Origin: Branchiostoma floridae
Lineage: Eukaryota; Chordata; Leptocardii; Amphioxiformes; Branchiostomatidae
Direction: 5' to 3'
DNA length: 64,000 nt
Assembly (NCBI RefSeq): GCF_000003815.2
Contig: NC_049993.1
Location: 9,555,844 to 9,619,843 of the forward strand
The notes below the pieces were generated by a model. The model was not told the origin of the DNA, made no database searches, and was given only the letters and a program-made list of their open reading frames with translations. This document shows, piece by piece, positions 38,501 through 46,972 of this stretch (positions within the stretch are counted from its first letter, which is position 1; each line of letters opens with the position of its first letter). Made by a program: the position numbers and the translations under genes.

Positions 38501-38797
38501 GAGGTCATGTTTAAACAGTGTCTATCTCAAAAAACTACAGGTTTTTTTCTATAGAATTCTCTATCTAGCTATTTCCAATTGAGCAATTTCTTCACACAGT
38601 TCTTCGCGCTGTTCCAGCATCATTATAATGTCCAGTTGTAAGAAAGGGCTTCAACATCATTTCATCTGACAGAAATCTCTTTAACCCAGAGCGAAAACAT
38701 TACCATAGCAACGGGGATCCGTTCCACAAACACATTTAACGTACCTGGGTCCTAAGAGAGAGTAGTTAGCCATGTGTAGTGCTTCCTGTTCCATCAT
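20448..38797 (-). CDS. RFX: RFX1/2/3-class winged-helix transcription factor, multi-exon
   Basis: Sequence-specific DNA-binding factor of the RFX family; relatives bind X-box promoter motifs as dimers and drive ciliary genes in the nucleus. Conceptual exons: 38745-38797, 36353-36531, 35236-35404, 33909-33997, 32417-32562, 31645-31686, 30008-30189, then 28097-28198 or 27935-28060, 27042-27279, 24930-25179, 24180-24277, 23726-23875, 23055-23263, 22496-22649, then 21814-21978 or 20448-20578. All junctions are GT-AG and in phase, giving about 749 residues with the downstream wing exon and the 21.9 kb end. The N-terminus is Gln-rich and includes [11 protein letters not shown]; the DNA-binding domain (about 227-300) includes [40 protein letters not shown] and [11 protein letters not shown]. 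The later B/C/dimerisation region includes [21 protein letters not shown] and [19 protein letters not shown] joins directly to IQWLLENYE, as in vertebrate RFX1. Family assignment is very secure; which vertebrate paralogue is closest is not resolved, as expected for a pre-duplication gene. Confidence 0.95.
21038..21299. mobile_element. TCTACCAGACTCCA MITE, copy 2
   Basis: Inverted termini of about 35 bp starting TAGTCTCTACCAGACTCCAA. The interior is a second palindrome built on GGCCAGAGAAGTACAGC, present in both orientations. It lies in the RFX interval between the two alternative terminal exons. Confidence 0.8.
21814..21978 (-). CDS. RFX: RFX terminal exon, version 1
   Basis: Acceptor CTTCCAG, in phase with the GAG|GTGGGT donor. 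Encodes [20 protein letters not shown], then a Ser/Thr/Pro-rich tail ending SLDRLFTDL and TAA. The acidic start resembles the acidic tail after VMGEF in vertebrate RFX. It could instead splice onward, since GTAAGA overlaps the stop, but that phase does not suit the 20.5 kb exon. Confidence 0.65.
   Translation of the reverse strand, partial: YLHMGSELDWDEGMSEQGSLPSVGLLSNQDTSPITDQPISTVQPVSLDRLFTDL
22496..22649 (-). CDS. RFX: RFX dimerisation-domain end exon, two nested donors
   Basis: Acceptor CTATAG. Encodes [20 protein letters not shown] through [12 protein letters not shown]. Two donors 5 bp apart are possible: G|GTGAGG (exon ends 22501) and GAG|GTGGGT (exon ends 22496). They suit different 3' exons and may give alternative C-termini. 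Confidence 0.95.
23055..23263 (-). CDS. RFX: RFX dimerisation-domain exon
   Basis: Acceptor CCACAG and donor AG|GTAGGA. Encodes [20 protein letters not shown] through [13 protein letters not shown], the conserved dimerisation-domain core. Confidence 0.97.
23450..23605. mobile_element. SINE-like repeat, copy a
   Basis: Shares CTGAAGCTAGGT...GTGAGG...AAGTGCCTTTCCCAGGGGCA with the copy at 48.27-48.39 kb, followed by a degraded reverse tRNA-like B box. In an RFX intron. Confidence 0.65.
23726..23875 (-). CDS. RFX: RFX dimerisation-region exon
   Basis: Acceptor TGTAG and donor CAG|GTGAGA. Encodes [20 protein letters not shown] and continues to [13 protein letters not shown], near-identical to RFX1-3. 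150 bp, phase 0. Confidence 0.97.
24180..24277 (-). CDS. RFX: RFX C-domain exon
   Basis: Acceptor CTCAG and donor AAG|GTAAAG. Encodes [20 protein letters not shown] then [12 protein letters not shown], near-identical to RFX3. Confidence 0.97.
24735..24865 (-). pseudogene. partial duplicate of RFX exon 24930-25179
   Basis: Copies intron sequence, splice donor and the [17 protein letters not shown] end of the exon. A 13-bp net insertion then shifts the frame and places TAG in it, and the acceptor side is missing. Confidence 0.85.
24930..25179 (-). CDS. RFX: RFX B/C-domain exon
   Basis: Acceptor GACAG and donor A|GTAAGT. Encodes [20 protein letters not shown] through [20 protein letters not shown], highly conserved in RFX1-3. 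Its 3' part and splice donor are partly duplicated nearby at 24735-24865. Confidence 0.97.
25230..25345 (-). mobile_element. LINE 3'-tail fragment
   Basis: The minus strand ends GGACCAATAAAGCTGAATCT with a short GAATCT repeat, the typical 3' tail of CR1/L2-type elements. No coding part remains. Confidence 0.45.
25473..26554. mobile_element. pogo/Tigger-like non-autonomous element in TA
   Basis: CAGTAGAAGTCGCTTATTAG at the left and the complementary GCTGGCTTCCACTG end at the right, each flanked by TA. Subterminal CGACTAACCGG and CAACTAACCGATTTTTGCGACT are mirrored. The 1082-bp interior has no transposase frame but does have a CpG-rich patch at 26160-26260. Confidence 0.65.
27042..27279 (-). 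CDS. RFX: RFX linker and B-domain start exon
   Basis: Acceptor CTGTAG and donor GAG|GTGAGT. Encodes a variable Pro/Gly/Ser linker, a Gln run ([12 protein letters not shown]), then [14 protein letters not shown], matching DIKSLQSLYREHCE of RFX3 at the start of the conserved B region. Confidence 0.95.
27935..28060 (-). CDS. RFX: RFX wing exon B (canonical)
   Basis: Acceptor CTACCTAG and consensus donor AT|GTAAGT; 126 bp. Encodes [20 protein letters not shown] then [20 protein letters not shown], the canonical RFX2/3-type sequence. It continues in phase to MFKPTVPRP in the 27.2 kb exon. Confidence 0.96.
28097..28198 (-). CDS. RFX: RFX wing exon A (alternative, variant C-terminal end)
   Basis: Acceptor CCCAG and donor AAG|GTACTA; 102 bp, in-frame length. 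Encodes [20 protein letters not shown] then [13 protein letters not shown]. It keeps the [10 protein letters not shown] wing residues but lacks the RLQED...MAMRQQP sequence that follows in other RFX1-3 proteins. It starts and ends in the same phase as exon B, only 36 bp downstream, so it reads as a tandem-duplicated, mutually exclusive alternative. Confidence 0.82.
30008..30189 (-). CDS. RFX: RFX DNA-binding domain, main exon
   Basis: Acceptor CCTCAG and donor AG|GTTGGT. Encodes the winged-helix core from [19 protein letters not shown] to [14 protein letters not shown], essentially identical to human RFX2/3, including the recognition helix ([14 protein letters not shown]). It ends in a split Arg codon that both downstream wing exons complete as RG. 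Confidence 0.98.
31645..31686 (-). CDS. RFX: RFX 42-bp microexon
   Basis: Acceptor TTTTCACAG and donor ACG|GTAAGA. Encodes [14 protein letters not shown], matching HSVTHTTRASPAT immediately before the DNA-binding domain. Phase 0 at both ends. It joins directly to IQWLLENYE, as in RFX1; the extra helix exon of RFX2/3 (IEMAIETLQ-like) was not found between 31.6 and 30.2 kb. Confidence 0.9.
32417..32562 (-). CDS. RFX: RFX exon before the DNA-binding domain
   Basis: Acceptor TTCAG and donor TCG|GTAAGT. Encodes [20 protein letters not shown] and [20 protein letters not shown], matching the SSSGGTYLIGNSM region of RFX3. Ends in phase 0. Confidence 0.9.
32983..33780 (-). mobile_element. 5'-truncated non-LTR retrotransposon (LINE)
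   Basis: The translation of the minus strand has [20 protein letters not shown], then after a frameshift [32 protein letters not shown] and [20 protein letters not shown] to the end. This is the C-terminal end of a CR1/Jockey/L2-type reverse transcriptase ORF. The 3' tail contains a 28-bp perfect palindrome and AATAAAGTTT. Inactive fragment in an RFX intron. Confidence 0.85.
33909..33997 (-). CDS. RFX: RFX N-terminal exon (Tyr-rich)
   Basis: Acceptor AATAG and donor G|GTAGGC. Encodes [20 protein letters not shown] then FDAGQTTTA, aligning with the TYPYTETQMYSQ...YFD block of RFX3. It lies about 130 bases from the LINE fragment in the next intron. Confidence 0.9.
35236..35404 (-). CDS. RFX: RFX N-terminal exon (QYVEASD motif)
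   Basis: Bounded by GTTGCAG and AT|GTAAGG. Encodes a Gly/Ser-rich linker, then [20 protein letters not shown] and [15 protein letters not shown], the counterpart of the QVQYVEG...YTNGAI block of vertebrate RFX2/3. Phases (2 in, 2 out) fit both neighbours. Confidence 0.92.
36353..36531 (-). CDS. RFX: RFX N-terminal Gln-rich exon
   Basis: Acceptor CGTAG and donor A|GTGAGT. Contains the ATG of [14 protein letters not shown], then an Ala/Pro stretch and a Gln-rich stretch ([15 protein letters not shown]), matching the low-complexity activation region of RFX1-3. This ATG is the start if transcription begins at the 43.5 kb CpG island and skips the 38.7 kb exon. Confidence 0.88.
36690..36815 (-). 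mobile_element. tRNA-derived SINE head (tRNA-Gln-like)
   Basis: The minus strand reads GTGGCGCAACTGGTAGAG (A box), an anticodon loop CTCTGAA (CTG, Gln) and AGAGTTCGATACC (B box). It is followed by the same GGCACAACG body motif as the other copies. Stems are imperfect, so it is not a functional tRNA gene. Confidence 0.65.
38699..38712. promoter_or_regulatory. X-box-like site in RFX intron
   Basis: ATTACCATAGCAAC, 13 of 14 positions of an X-box (GTTACCATAGCAAC), 33 bases beyond the donor of the upstream RFX coding exon. Confidence 0.55.
38745..38797 (-). CDS. RFX: RFX upstream coding exon (candidate true start)
   Basis: Encodes [17 protein letters not shown] and ends in a split Arg codon at donor CAG|GTACGT. 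Joined to the exon at 36531 it reads [14 protein letters not shown] without a stop, so phase and frame both fit. An in-frame stop lies upstream of the paired ATGs. With this start the protein is about 749 residues, close to human RFX3. It could be an alternative first exon or exon 2 after a UTR exon from the 43 kb promoter. The other possible start is the ATG at 36510-36512. Confidence 0.6.
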
Positions 38798-39960
38798 CTT
38801 CACAACTGTGATCTTTTGCTCCTTCTAACTCTCCCACAAGCCTTACTCTGTTCCCTGGGGCATTCTTGACATTATCAATTGATGAATATTCATTTCTTGC
38901 ATTGTTGGCCGAGAGGGGCCTGTGCGTGCAAGCGGCGAGAAAATTTTAATAATGGGAAAATATGTCCTTCCAAGTAATTTGTTGTACGGTATGAACAAAG
39001 AATACAGATGTCGTGCAGTAGAGGGATATAGTAAAATATAATTGTCTTTTATGGTGACTGTATATCTTCAATGTCCAAAGTGATCATCACACAGATCAAA
39101 GTAAAAGAAAAAACACAGTTTATACCAATCTGATCACAGATCAATGGTTAAAGCCCACTAGTAGAGTGGTCTTCTGCTAAATCTATCAATCCAAAATTAC
39201 TCTCCTGAATTTACTAAATTCTCTGTCATTTTGACTACGTTTTATCTGAAGACTTGCAATCAGTATAATGCTAACTGAAATTTTACTTCTTTGGATACAT
39301 GTACAATTTGTGTACCCCATTCCTCATTACTATCAAATCTAATAACTTTTATAGACTGAAATTTCTTAAAAATCAATGCCATATTGTATATCATTTCCTT
39401 TTTTCATTTCATCATTGTAATTATGTGATCTTGTACTTGTTGAACATCTACCTAAAAAAATGATTTAACTCAATGTGAGAAACTGTAGATAACAGAATCT
39501 CAAGAAAGATATAGATTTTTACTCTCCCTCCATTCTACAGAAATGACTTAACAACTGAATGCAGTTTGCATGAATTCATTTGTGAAGCAGTCATAAGCTG
39601 ACTTTAACCATTGTTACCACGACGCTATGAATATTAATGTTTATTTTCTCTTCCCAATTATTGTGGTCCAGGTTTCTGTAAATTATGATAAATGATCTAA
39701 ATGACCTCTTAAGTCTAATAAATCAGGATCCTTTCTTTTATGGTTTTTTTTTTTCACTGAAAAAATTCATTCACAAAATTGCAGGCTAGCTTTCTCATTT
39801 ACTCATGGGCAAATACACAAATTTATGGTTTTCATACACCTTGAAGCATCATTGTTGATGCAGCAAATATCCCTAGTAAAGGCTCTCTCCTCTGGGCGCC
39901 AAAAAGAAGAAAATTATCTTTTCCAATCTGTTCCATGCACGACACACACACAGGTGTGTC

Positions 39961-40131
39961 TGTTGCCAGGTGTCAGTCCTTTGTTACTATGGTTTCTGTA
40001 TACCCGCGCCCATCCCTTTAATGGCTTTACATTATACAATCTGGCTGGCAACTGAGCTTGCCAGCTGGTATCCTGGCAACCTGGAAAAACTTGAAAAACA
40101 ACTCCATGGCACCGTCGCGTCGCCTAGCAAC
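39961..40131. promoter_or_regulatory. cluster of RFX half-sites in RFX intron
   Basis: GTTGCC at 39962, GTTACTATGGTTTC at 39983-39996, GGCAAC at 40047 and 40075, and the compact X-box GTCGCCTAGCAAC at 40119-40131. Confidence 0.45.
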
Positions 40132-43100
40132 AGGATCAAGTTATGGCTGACATTTGGACAAAATGTTTTAGCCCTGGGGCTTTCTGAGTACAAAGTCGCA
40201 GTGAACCAGGGAGAACATGATATGCCTGGCGGGTACTTATCTATGGCGCAGGAACACTTATGTCGTAATAATGACTTGCTAAATCACCCAAGCAGATACA
40301 CCCACATGGGCAAAGCAGGTAAAGGGCATTACATACCCACCTGTAATATACAATCTGCACAGAACAATTGAAATGGAAGAGAAAAAAAATACAAAATGCT
40401 AGGCTAGATACTGCGTTTCCATTTTGTTTTGCCATGCAATGCTGCGTTGTGCCTTCATGTGCAGTATAATATTCAACGAACCCTCACTAACAAATATGTT
40501 TTGACCATACACTTTAAGTTTCAAACATTCGGGCTTAACATCTTGATGTATGTACTTTGTTCGACCCAATAATCATTTTGCCTTGGCTTCCGTGTAGATA
40601 TTCTAGCAATGTGTAGTTGGTCACAGAGGAAAATGTCAAGATCCAAGGTCGACCACCTTTGTATGTGTATCTTCACTGCTTGGTAACAGATGTCTGTCTG
40701 ATTAGCATGATCTCCCATCTGGTTCTGGTTTAACTACAAACTCACTACATACATACATCTGTCAGAAGAGTCCATGATTTGAGAGACTGTAGCTTGAATG
40801 TAGCATTCAATGTCAACACCTCATTAGATCACGAGCCTTTTCAAATTTTTCCAGGCTCACCTTCACATTTAAGTTCTATAACGGCCAATTGTATTGTCAA
40901 TTGTATCTGAGGACAACGGTAAGGAGCAGAGCAATAAAAAATTCATGAGCTACAATACACTTAACAGCAAATCAATAACACATAAATTTATGGCATGCAT
41001 TTTTACAGGTCTCATAAAAACTTATGTGCATGTGACAATCACATTCTGAGTGAGGAGGGCATTTTAAATACCACAGTCCTGTTTTTAACTTCTGAATAGG
41101 GCAAAACTGCCTGGAACAAATGATAATTGAGATAAATCATAAGCATTTCTCACAAAATTGAACAAGTTTATCTTCCTACCGTATCTTCCAAACAAAAACC
41201 GTTGAAATTTGACTCCAGGGCTCCAAATACTGACCTCTGCTGCAAGCTACAATTTGCAGAATAATAAACTTCTGGACTGCAGACAAAAATGTAGACAACT
41301 TCCAAGGCTAGGTACCAGGAATCACAATGTGGGTAATCAAGTTTTTAGCAGTGCACTAGAAGTTGGTGTTCCAGTTGGGTAGAAACAATGGATCATCAGA
41401 TTTTCAAAAGTTTCTCCAAATTACAAGTGAAATTCTTGGCAATTTGCAATCTTGCATATATTTATCAATCTAAGTAAAAATAATAAAAAAGAAACAAATT
41501 TTACCCAGTAATTGAAATATTTTGTAAAATCAGCCCATACTGAACTGACAGGTGGTCCCTTTCAGAATTGGATTTAAGAACTGTTGGAAAGTTTAAAAAC
41601 ATCATCAAAGTATGATCATTCAACGTCAAAAAATAAACTATTGTTCATGTGTTTAATATCTTTAAAACTTCATATACTTTTTCCAACTCCATTTCAAATT
41701 AGAGAAAGTTACACATTGACTGCAGGGTTTCACAGTTTTAAGCTGATCCAAGTAAACAGATTCTTGCTTGGCCTAAATGCACAACCTCAATCAAAATACC
41801 AGGTCTAGTCCCACTTTAATATTAAACATAGAGTTTTCATAAAGTGTTGCTATTTTTTTTTTCAATTTCACATTACAAATGGTTATTGTTCACTTGAAGA
41901 CAATGTCCTTCTGTTCAAGTGTACAAATGCACTACTGCCTGGCAGTTCCAGACAACTATAGTTTGTTGTCTGTTCCAAAGACAAGGGACTACTTTCATGC
42001 CAAATGAGAAACCAATTCATTTTGGTTTTGGTGCACAATGGTTTGAGTGTCTGATCTAACTTTGGCAATAAGTGACTTTCACCTAACTTTTTGGTTTCAG
42101 ACAAATAATTGCACCCACCAAACATCAGCAGAACCCATTCCTCTGGGAGTAGAAATTAGAATATCAGATAACAAAATTTAGACACAGAGATTCACTCAGC
42201 AACCTCATCAAGATGGATTTTGAGTTTGAATGAATTACAGTAACAAAATTTGCATCAAATTATGATAGCCAAAAGCATAAGTACCACAGTTATATAGTTT
42301 TTTTGCCGGTCATTTGTCCAAGTATCCCAGAGCTAAAAGTAAAACTGTCATTGCATATCTTGACCAGCCCATTGAAGAAAACACATTTTTGAAGAAACTC
42401 TACATAGATATTCAGTTATCATCAATATCTCAATATTCTGTGTTGAAACTCAAAGCAGATGTTGGGGTAGAAAATTGTTACTTTTTCAGTTTTCTGTGTT
42501 TCATATTAATTATAATAGTTTTGGTAGAGTACTGCCCTACTATTACCTAAGCTGATAAAAAAAAACATCATCCTCAGCCACTTACTGTCCAAAAGCTGGC
42601 AGGTCAGAAACATCATAATTTTCTACCCAACATCTACTTGGTGATCATTGGAATTGGTCAACCAATACAATTGCCTCCAGGCAAAACAGAACTTCTGCTC
42701 TAGTGCGTAGTTATATCACAAATTAATCAAAATCAGCATTCCGTGGGCAGCGGTCCAAAAACGTTCATTTTCTTCAAGTTTACTGATGTGAACATACACC
42801 ATTTATGAAGAAAATTACTGACACCAGGTACTGAAGGCCAAAGTCATAAATAATATTCTAGAAAAAGATTAACACATGAAAATGAGAAAAACAGAAATAC
42901 TTCACTTCCAGGATTTGAGAGTTTCGAAAAAAAAGTTGACTCATTTATGCTGATATCAAGAAATACATGTATCTCCAGCTAATAACCCAACAGGCGAAAA
43001 ATGCATTATTTACAGTACATAACGGCTACGACTAAACAAACACCCATATTGTACTCAGGTACACCAAGAAAACCGGTAAAAATTCGAAACCATAAATTTA

Positions 43101-43379
43101 ATTCTCTTCCACCCAATTTGCGGCGAAGGTTACTGTCTTGGATCAAAAAGAAATGATAGGTGCGTGCGACTTGAAGCCCAACGCCCACCCTTCATGACTA
43201 ATTAATTACCCTCTACCAAAACACTGGGGTTTACGAAGTACCAAAAAGACGCAAATTACCACCAAGAAAATCGTTAGACAACATTTAAGATCACACAAGA
43301 AACTTACACAATATTCACAACAATAAATACGATAAAAGTTGGGAAAATAAGGTTAGCAGAATTATTATGGTTGCCACTG

Positions 43380-44160
43380 TATCACCGCCGACCGAGCATG
43401 GGACCGCAGACGAGATCGCGACAAGAAAACTCGGGCAGCCCGCCCGCCAAAACTGCCGCCCCGCTCCCTCCCTGCCCAGTCTAACCCGCTAAAAACAACA
43501 GCGCCATTTTGTGGAGAACACCTTCGAAAAAATTTGAACCATCACGAAGGAAAATCTGGCCAGGATGGCCGCGTGCGGCGCCCGTACAACGCTGCCCCAT
43601 GCTCGGTAGTGGCGCGGTGCGGTAGTGGGAGTAGAGGATGGAGGAAAATCACCTTGTGGTTGGTGTTGTTGGCGGGAAACAGTCGCCGTGACTACGGTGG
43701 CTATGGCGCACACAACCAAGGCAACTGTTGCCACACGGCGACACACGCACACACAACACGGATCACTCCGCCTACCCGCCACTCAAACACCGCCTTCTTC
43801 ACCACAAAACTCCACTCATCGTGCATCAAACTACACCAACAAATTTCATCATATAATATTTCTTACAAAAATGTCAAAATTGCATCGATTTTCTGAACTT
43901 AGATGAAAAATTATAGATTAAGATGTACAAAAAATAGTACGAAGCAGCGGATGGATTCCAGCGGTGCGGCGGTTTGAAAACGACTGCCTATCATGGCGGA
44001 CACGAGACAGAATATCACTATGGCGACCGGGAAAAGAGGACGGGAATGCGTGACGTCAGGAGGGATAGGAGAGCGTTTTACCCCGTCTTTCCCGGATAAC
44101 TTGGGATTTAATGTGGAATATTTTATGTAAGGGGATATTGGCGTAAGTTGGCGTGACGTT
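43380..44160 (-). promoter_or_regulatory. CpG-rich island, probable RFX promoter
   Basis: Locally GC- and CpG-rich segment between the 3' end of TTLL7 and the first RFX coding exon. It contains a CRE (TGACGTCA) near 44051, two ATGGCGG/ATGGCGA motifs near 43992-44022, and facing RFX half-sites GGCAACTGTTGCC at 43720-43732. No coding exon was identified, so it probably holds a 5' UTR exon. Confidence 0.5.
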
Positions 44161-44481
44161 TGACGGAGGCTGACGAAAATGGGTTTGATGAACTACGTAG
44201 TAACCATTTGGGACCCTCCCATGTAACGGCGTTGTTTACCTAGTGACAGTGATGGTGGTGCGTGTGTGTGTTCGCTTGCCAGGCGATCGTGGTTCGAATC
44301 AAATCTTAGGATTCAGAAGGATATGGACACTTGGACTTTGATATTACCTGATTGTAGAGTTGTGGATCTTGTGGCAATGTGTTCACAGTGCCATCCAACC
44401 AGAAATAATGCCATTCAGAAATATGACTCTTATGAGAATACTTGTAATGTTTGTATAGAGTAGAGTTCCCTTGACCAAGTT

Positions 44482-44528
44482 CAAGGAGGTTGCATTGAGC
44501 ATGGAACCAAGGATAAAACCTCCTTGAT
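44482..44528. repeat. AAGGAGGTT palindrome, copy 3
   Basis: TCAAGGAGGTT and AACCTCCTTGA arms separated by about 25 bases, just downstream of the open frame at 44.3 kb and near the hAT-like element. Confidence 0.75.
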
Positions 44529-44598
44529 GGAACTATATGTTAACGATTGATGTCTACTATACTATAGTATAAAGTTGTAACTATTAATTGACATAATA

Positions 44599-44955
44599 TA
44601 CTGTAACAGGGCTTTAGCCAGCTCGAAATTTTTTTCCGTCAACCAATTACAATCGTTGCAAAAACCGCAAAAATTAATTAGAAGGACTGAACTGAGACCT
44701 TGAAAAACGGGTTTTAATGAGATTATCGTATGCGAAAGGGCGCCGACACACATTGTCAACAATCATAACAATAGCAAAACAAACAGTGTGTGGCTTTTAC
44801 GGCCGTGGACGGCGTCCCCAAGCCGCCTGTAGCTTCCACCAAGGATTTTTGTCCGTCAAGGTTGACGGATTGGTTTTAAAATTTTTTCCGTCAGACGCAG
44901 CAAATTTCCGTCAATTGACGGAAAAACGGACGCTGGCTAGAGCCCTGTACTGTAA
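44599..44955. mobile_element. hAT-like MITE with 8-bp target duplication
   Basis: Element 44607-44947 begins CAGGGCTTTAGCCAGC and ends with the complement of CAGGGCTCTAGCCAGC. It is flanked by identical 8-bp TACTGTAA at 44599-44606 and 44948-44955. The interior has repeated TTCCGTCAA. Between TTLL7 and the RFX promoter. Confidence 0.92.
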
Positions 44956-45379
44956 CTCTAAATAGAAAATGAGATGGAAGTTGATGGCTTTTTTTGTCTG
45001 GCAAGAACATCTCCCTATAAATATAACGTTAACGTTAACGTTCAATGATTTTTAAAAATTGTGAAATTTATGAGCTCCCATCCCAACATATTTGTAGATT
45101 AGGTCCAAAAAAATTTTTTGGGGTGCACAATTGCCATTCACTAGTTAAAATTATATTGTATCAACATGTTTTTGAGGGTCCCCTTTATACTGTATTACAA
45201 CGCTTGCACTGTTGTAATACAATGTACAAACGTTAGTACTCTCATTTAGTCTCCAAGCAGATGTTCGGACGGCATGCACTATTACCTAGTGGCTGCAGGA
45301 GGTTCCTAATCTTGAGCATTTCATTTCCATTCTAATAATGTAGTAATATACAATACTACCTCAAACAGTAACGACAAAG

Positions 45380-46857
45380 AGATCAACTTTTCATACTGTT
45401 TAATAAAATATTTATGACACAAGTTTGTTACATGTTACATATCATTACATGCTTTGAAAAAGATCAGAAATAAATTCAAACCATGCACTTAATAATTCCT
45501 GATCATTAAAAAATTGCAGTCATCCCATAGTTTTTACTGGCTGGCCATTTGATGGTCAACACATTAAACACCATGTCTATCTAAAGTTTAAACAAAGAAA
45601 TTATATTTTCAATATAACTCATAACAATGGACAGTCAAGTGCACTATTGTACATCCAAAGGATTTCTCCTGGTTTGGGACATACCTAATATAAAAAAAAT
45701 GATAAAAAAAGCATTCTCCGAAAGTTTTGCATTCAGATATCAATATTTGTATATATGCAATATTGTAAAATACAGATTTTTATACACACAATTGTATATT
45801 GTCCAAGTCCTATGACATCCTTTTCAAAAATGGAATTTCAGAATTTTTAGTTTTGACATGTTTGCTCTTTGCACACTATTAATAAACATATCTAAAACAC
45901 ATAAAAGGGGGAGTGGTATCAAAGAGTTTTTGCAATGATAGTTTTGCTATAGCACATCACAAGGTGTTTGTATGAACTATTTGAGAATTTTACTTTCCAA
46001 ATTTGTTACACTACCAAAGAATTATAAACAGTCTGACATTCCTACAACTTTGTAATTGGCAAAGTTTACTGTATGGAAAGCGAAGACCTATACATGTAGA
46101 AATAGCAACTTCCACTTGGCTGGGAGTTGACAACAGGTAATCTTATCAACGTAATAATAGGTAATCTCAAGTTATTCCCTGAACAAGAACTGATAATCTT
46201 TATATAAAATAGATCAATCTATCTATTTTACATTTAATACAAACTCAACTAAAATATAGCATATCTGTACACTGCATATATAAAGTTTCTAAATGCATAG
46301 TACAACATATCAACTCTACATTATCAATGTCAAACTGGCTAATATGGACAAGTGTCATGAAACATGCCCTGAGAAGAAATTTGCATGACTATCTAACATT
46401 TGATATTTTTTTACAAGTCTACTGAAACTTGTTACCATGTTATACTAGTAATTGAACTACATGTATAGACAGGAATCATCCAACAGGTGCGACACTAAGC
46501 CTGACTAAATCTAGCTTGTAGCAGCCCTTTCACTGGTCAGACCTCAAGGGAAGAAGGTGTAATCAACACAGGCTGGTGTGGCACTAACTGTCTTTGTTCA
46601 TCAAATCTAAGGGTTGGTTCACATGAGGCAAAAAAAATGACTTGTCCTGAAAATGTCCTACGACATTCAACACATGTCCTCCAGAGGTGCCACACCTTGC
46701 TGCAGTGCATCGTTTACATTTCTACACAGGCCGAAAAGCATGCTAGGACACGCGCCGCATGTCATATGACATTTTTAGGACAAGTCATTTTTTTTGCCTC
46801 GTGTAAACTGGGCCTAAGAGCCCAGAAAATACACAGGTCCACCTAAACGGTGGTCAG
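45380..46857 (-). other. probable TTLL7 3' UTR with an inserted MITE
   Basis: AT-rich sequence downstream of the TGA. ATTAAA-type polyadenylation motifs on the minus strand occur near 46231 and 45399; I saw no AATAAA in the expected orientation. A 204-bp inverted-repeat element begins 44 bases after the stop. Confidence 0.45.
46608..46817. mobile_element. PIF/Harbinger-like MITE in TTLL7 3' UTR
   Basis: Flanked by TAA at 46608-46610 and 46815-46817. The arms run from GGTTCACATGAGGC through AAAAAAAATGACTTGTCCTG, with a matching complement on the right. 204 bp, no coding capacity. Confidence 0.82.
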
Positions 46858-46972
46858 TCATGGTTGCTGTGCCTGCCCAAGTGGATAGCCAGTTCGGCCC
46901 ATTCGCTGAGCTATTGCACCGTTACCGTTGTTCCATGTCGAGTACTTGGGGGGCTCATTCCCTGGGTACGTC
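46858..46972 (-). CDS. TTLL7: TTLL7 terminal exon
   Basis: Acceptor CTTCAG. Encodes TYPGNEPPKYSTWNNGNGAI then AQRMGRTGYPLGQAQQP and TGA. The tail differs from the vertebrate C-terminus but is in phase, and follows the conserved domain at the expected distance. Confidence 0.85.

Larger units (their letters stand above)
37140..43380 (-). other. RFX 5' intron, no other gene seen
   Basis: Mostly AT-rich. Apart from the 38.75 kb exon and the X-box-like sequences at 38699-38712 and 39961-40131, I see no coding exon. A short inverted repeat around AGATGTTGGGGTAGAAAATT lies at 42451-42475 and 42620-42645. Confidence 0.5.

Noticed and set aside
43489-43906. Overlapping open frames of 93-120 codons in the CpG island
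   Set aside because: GC-rich composition keeps all frames open. The translations are His/Thr/Arg low complexity and unlike RFX or any family I know.
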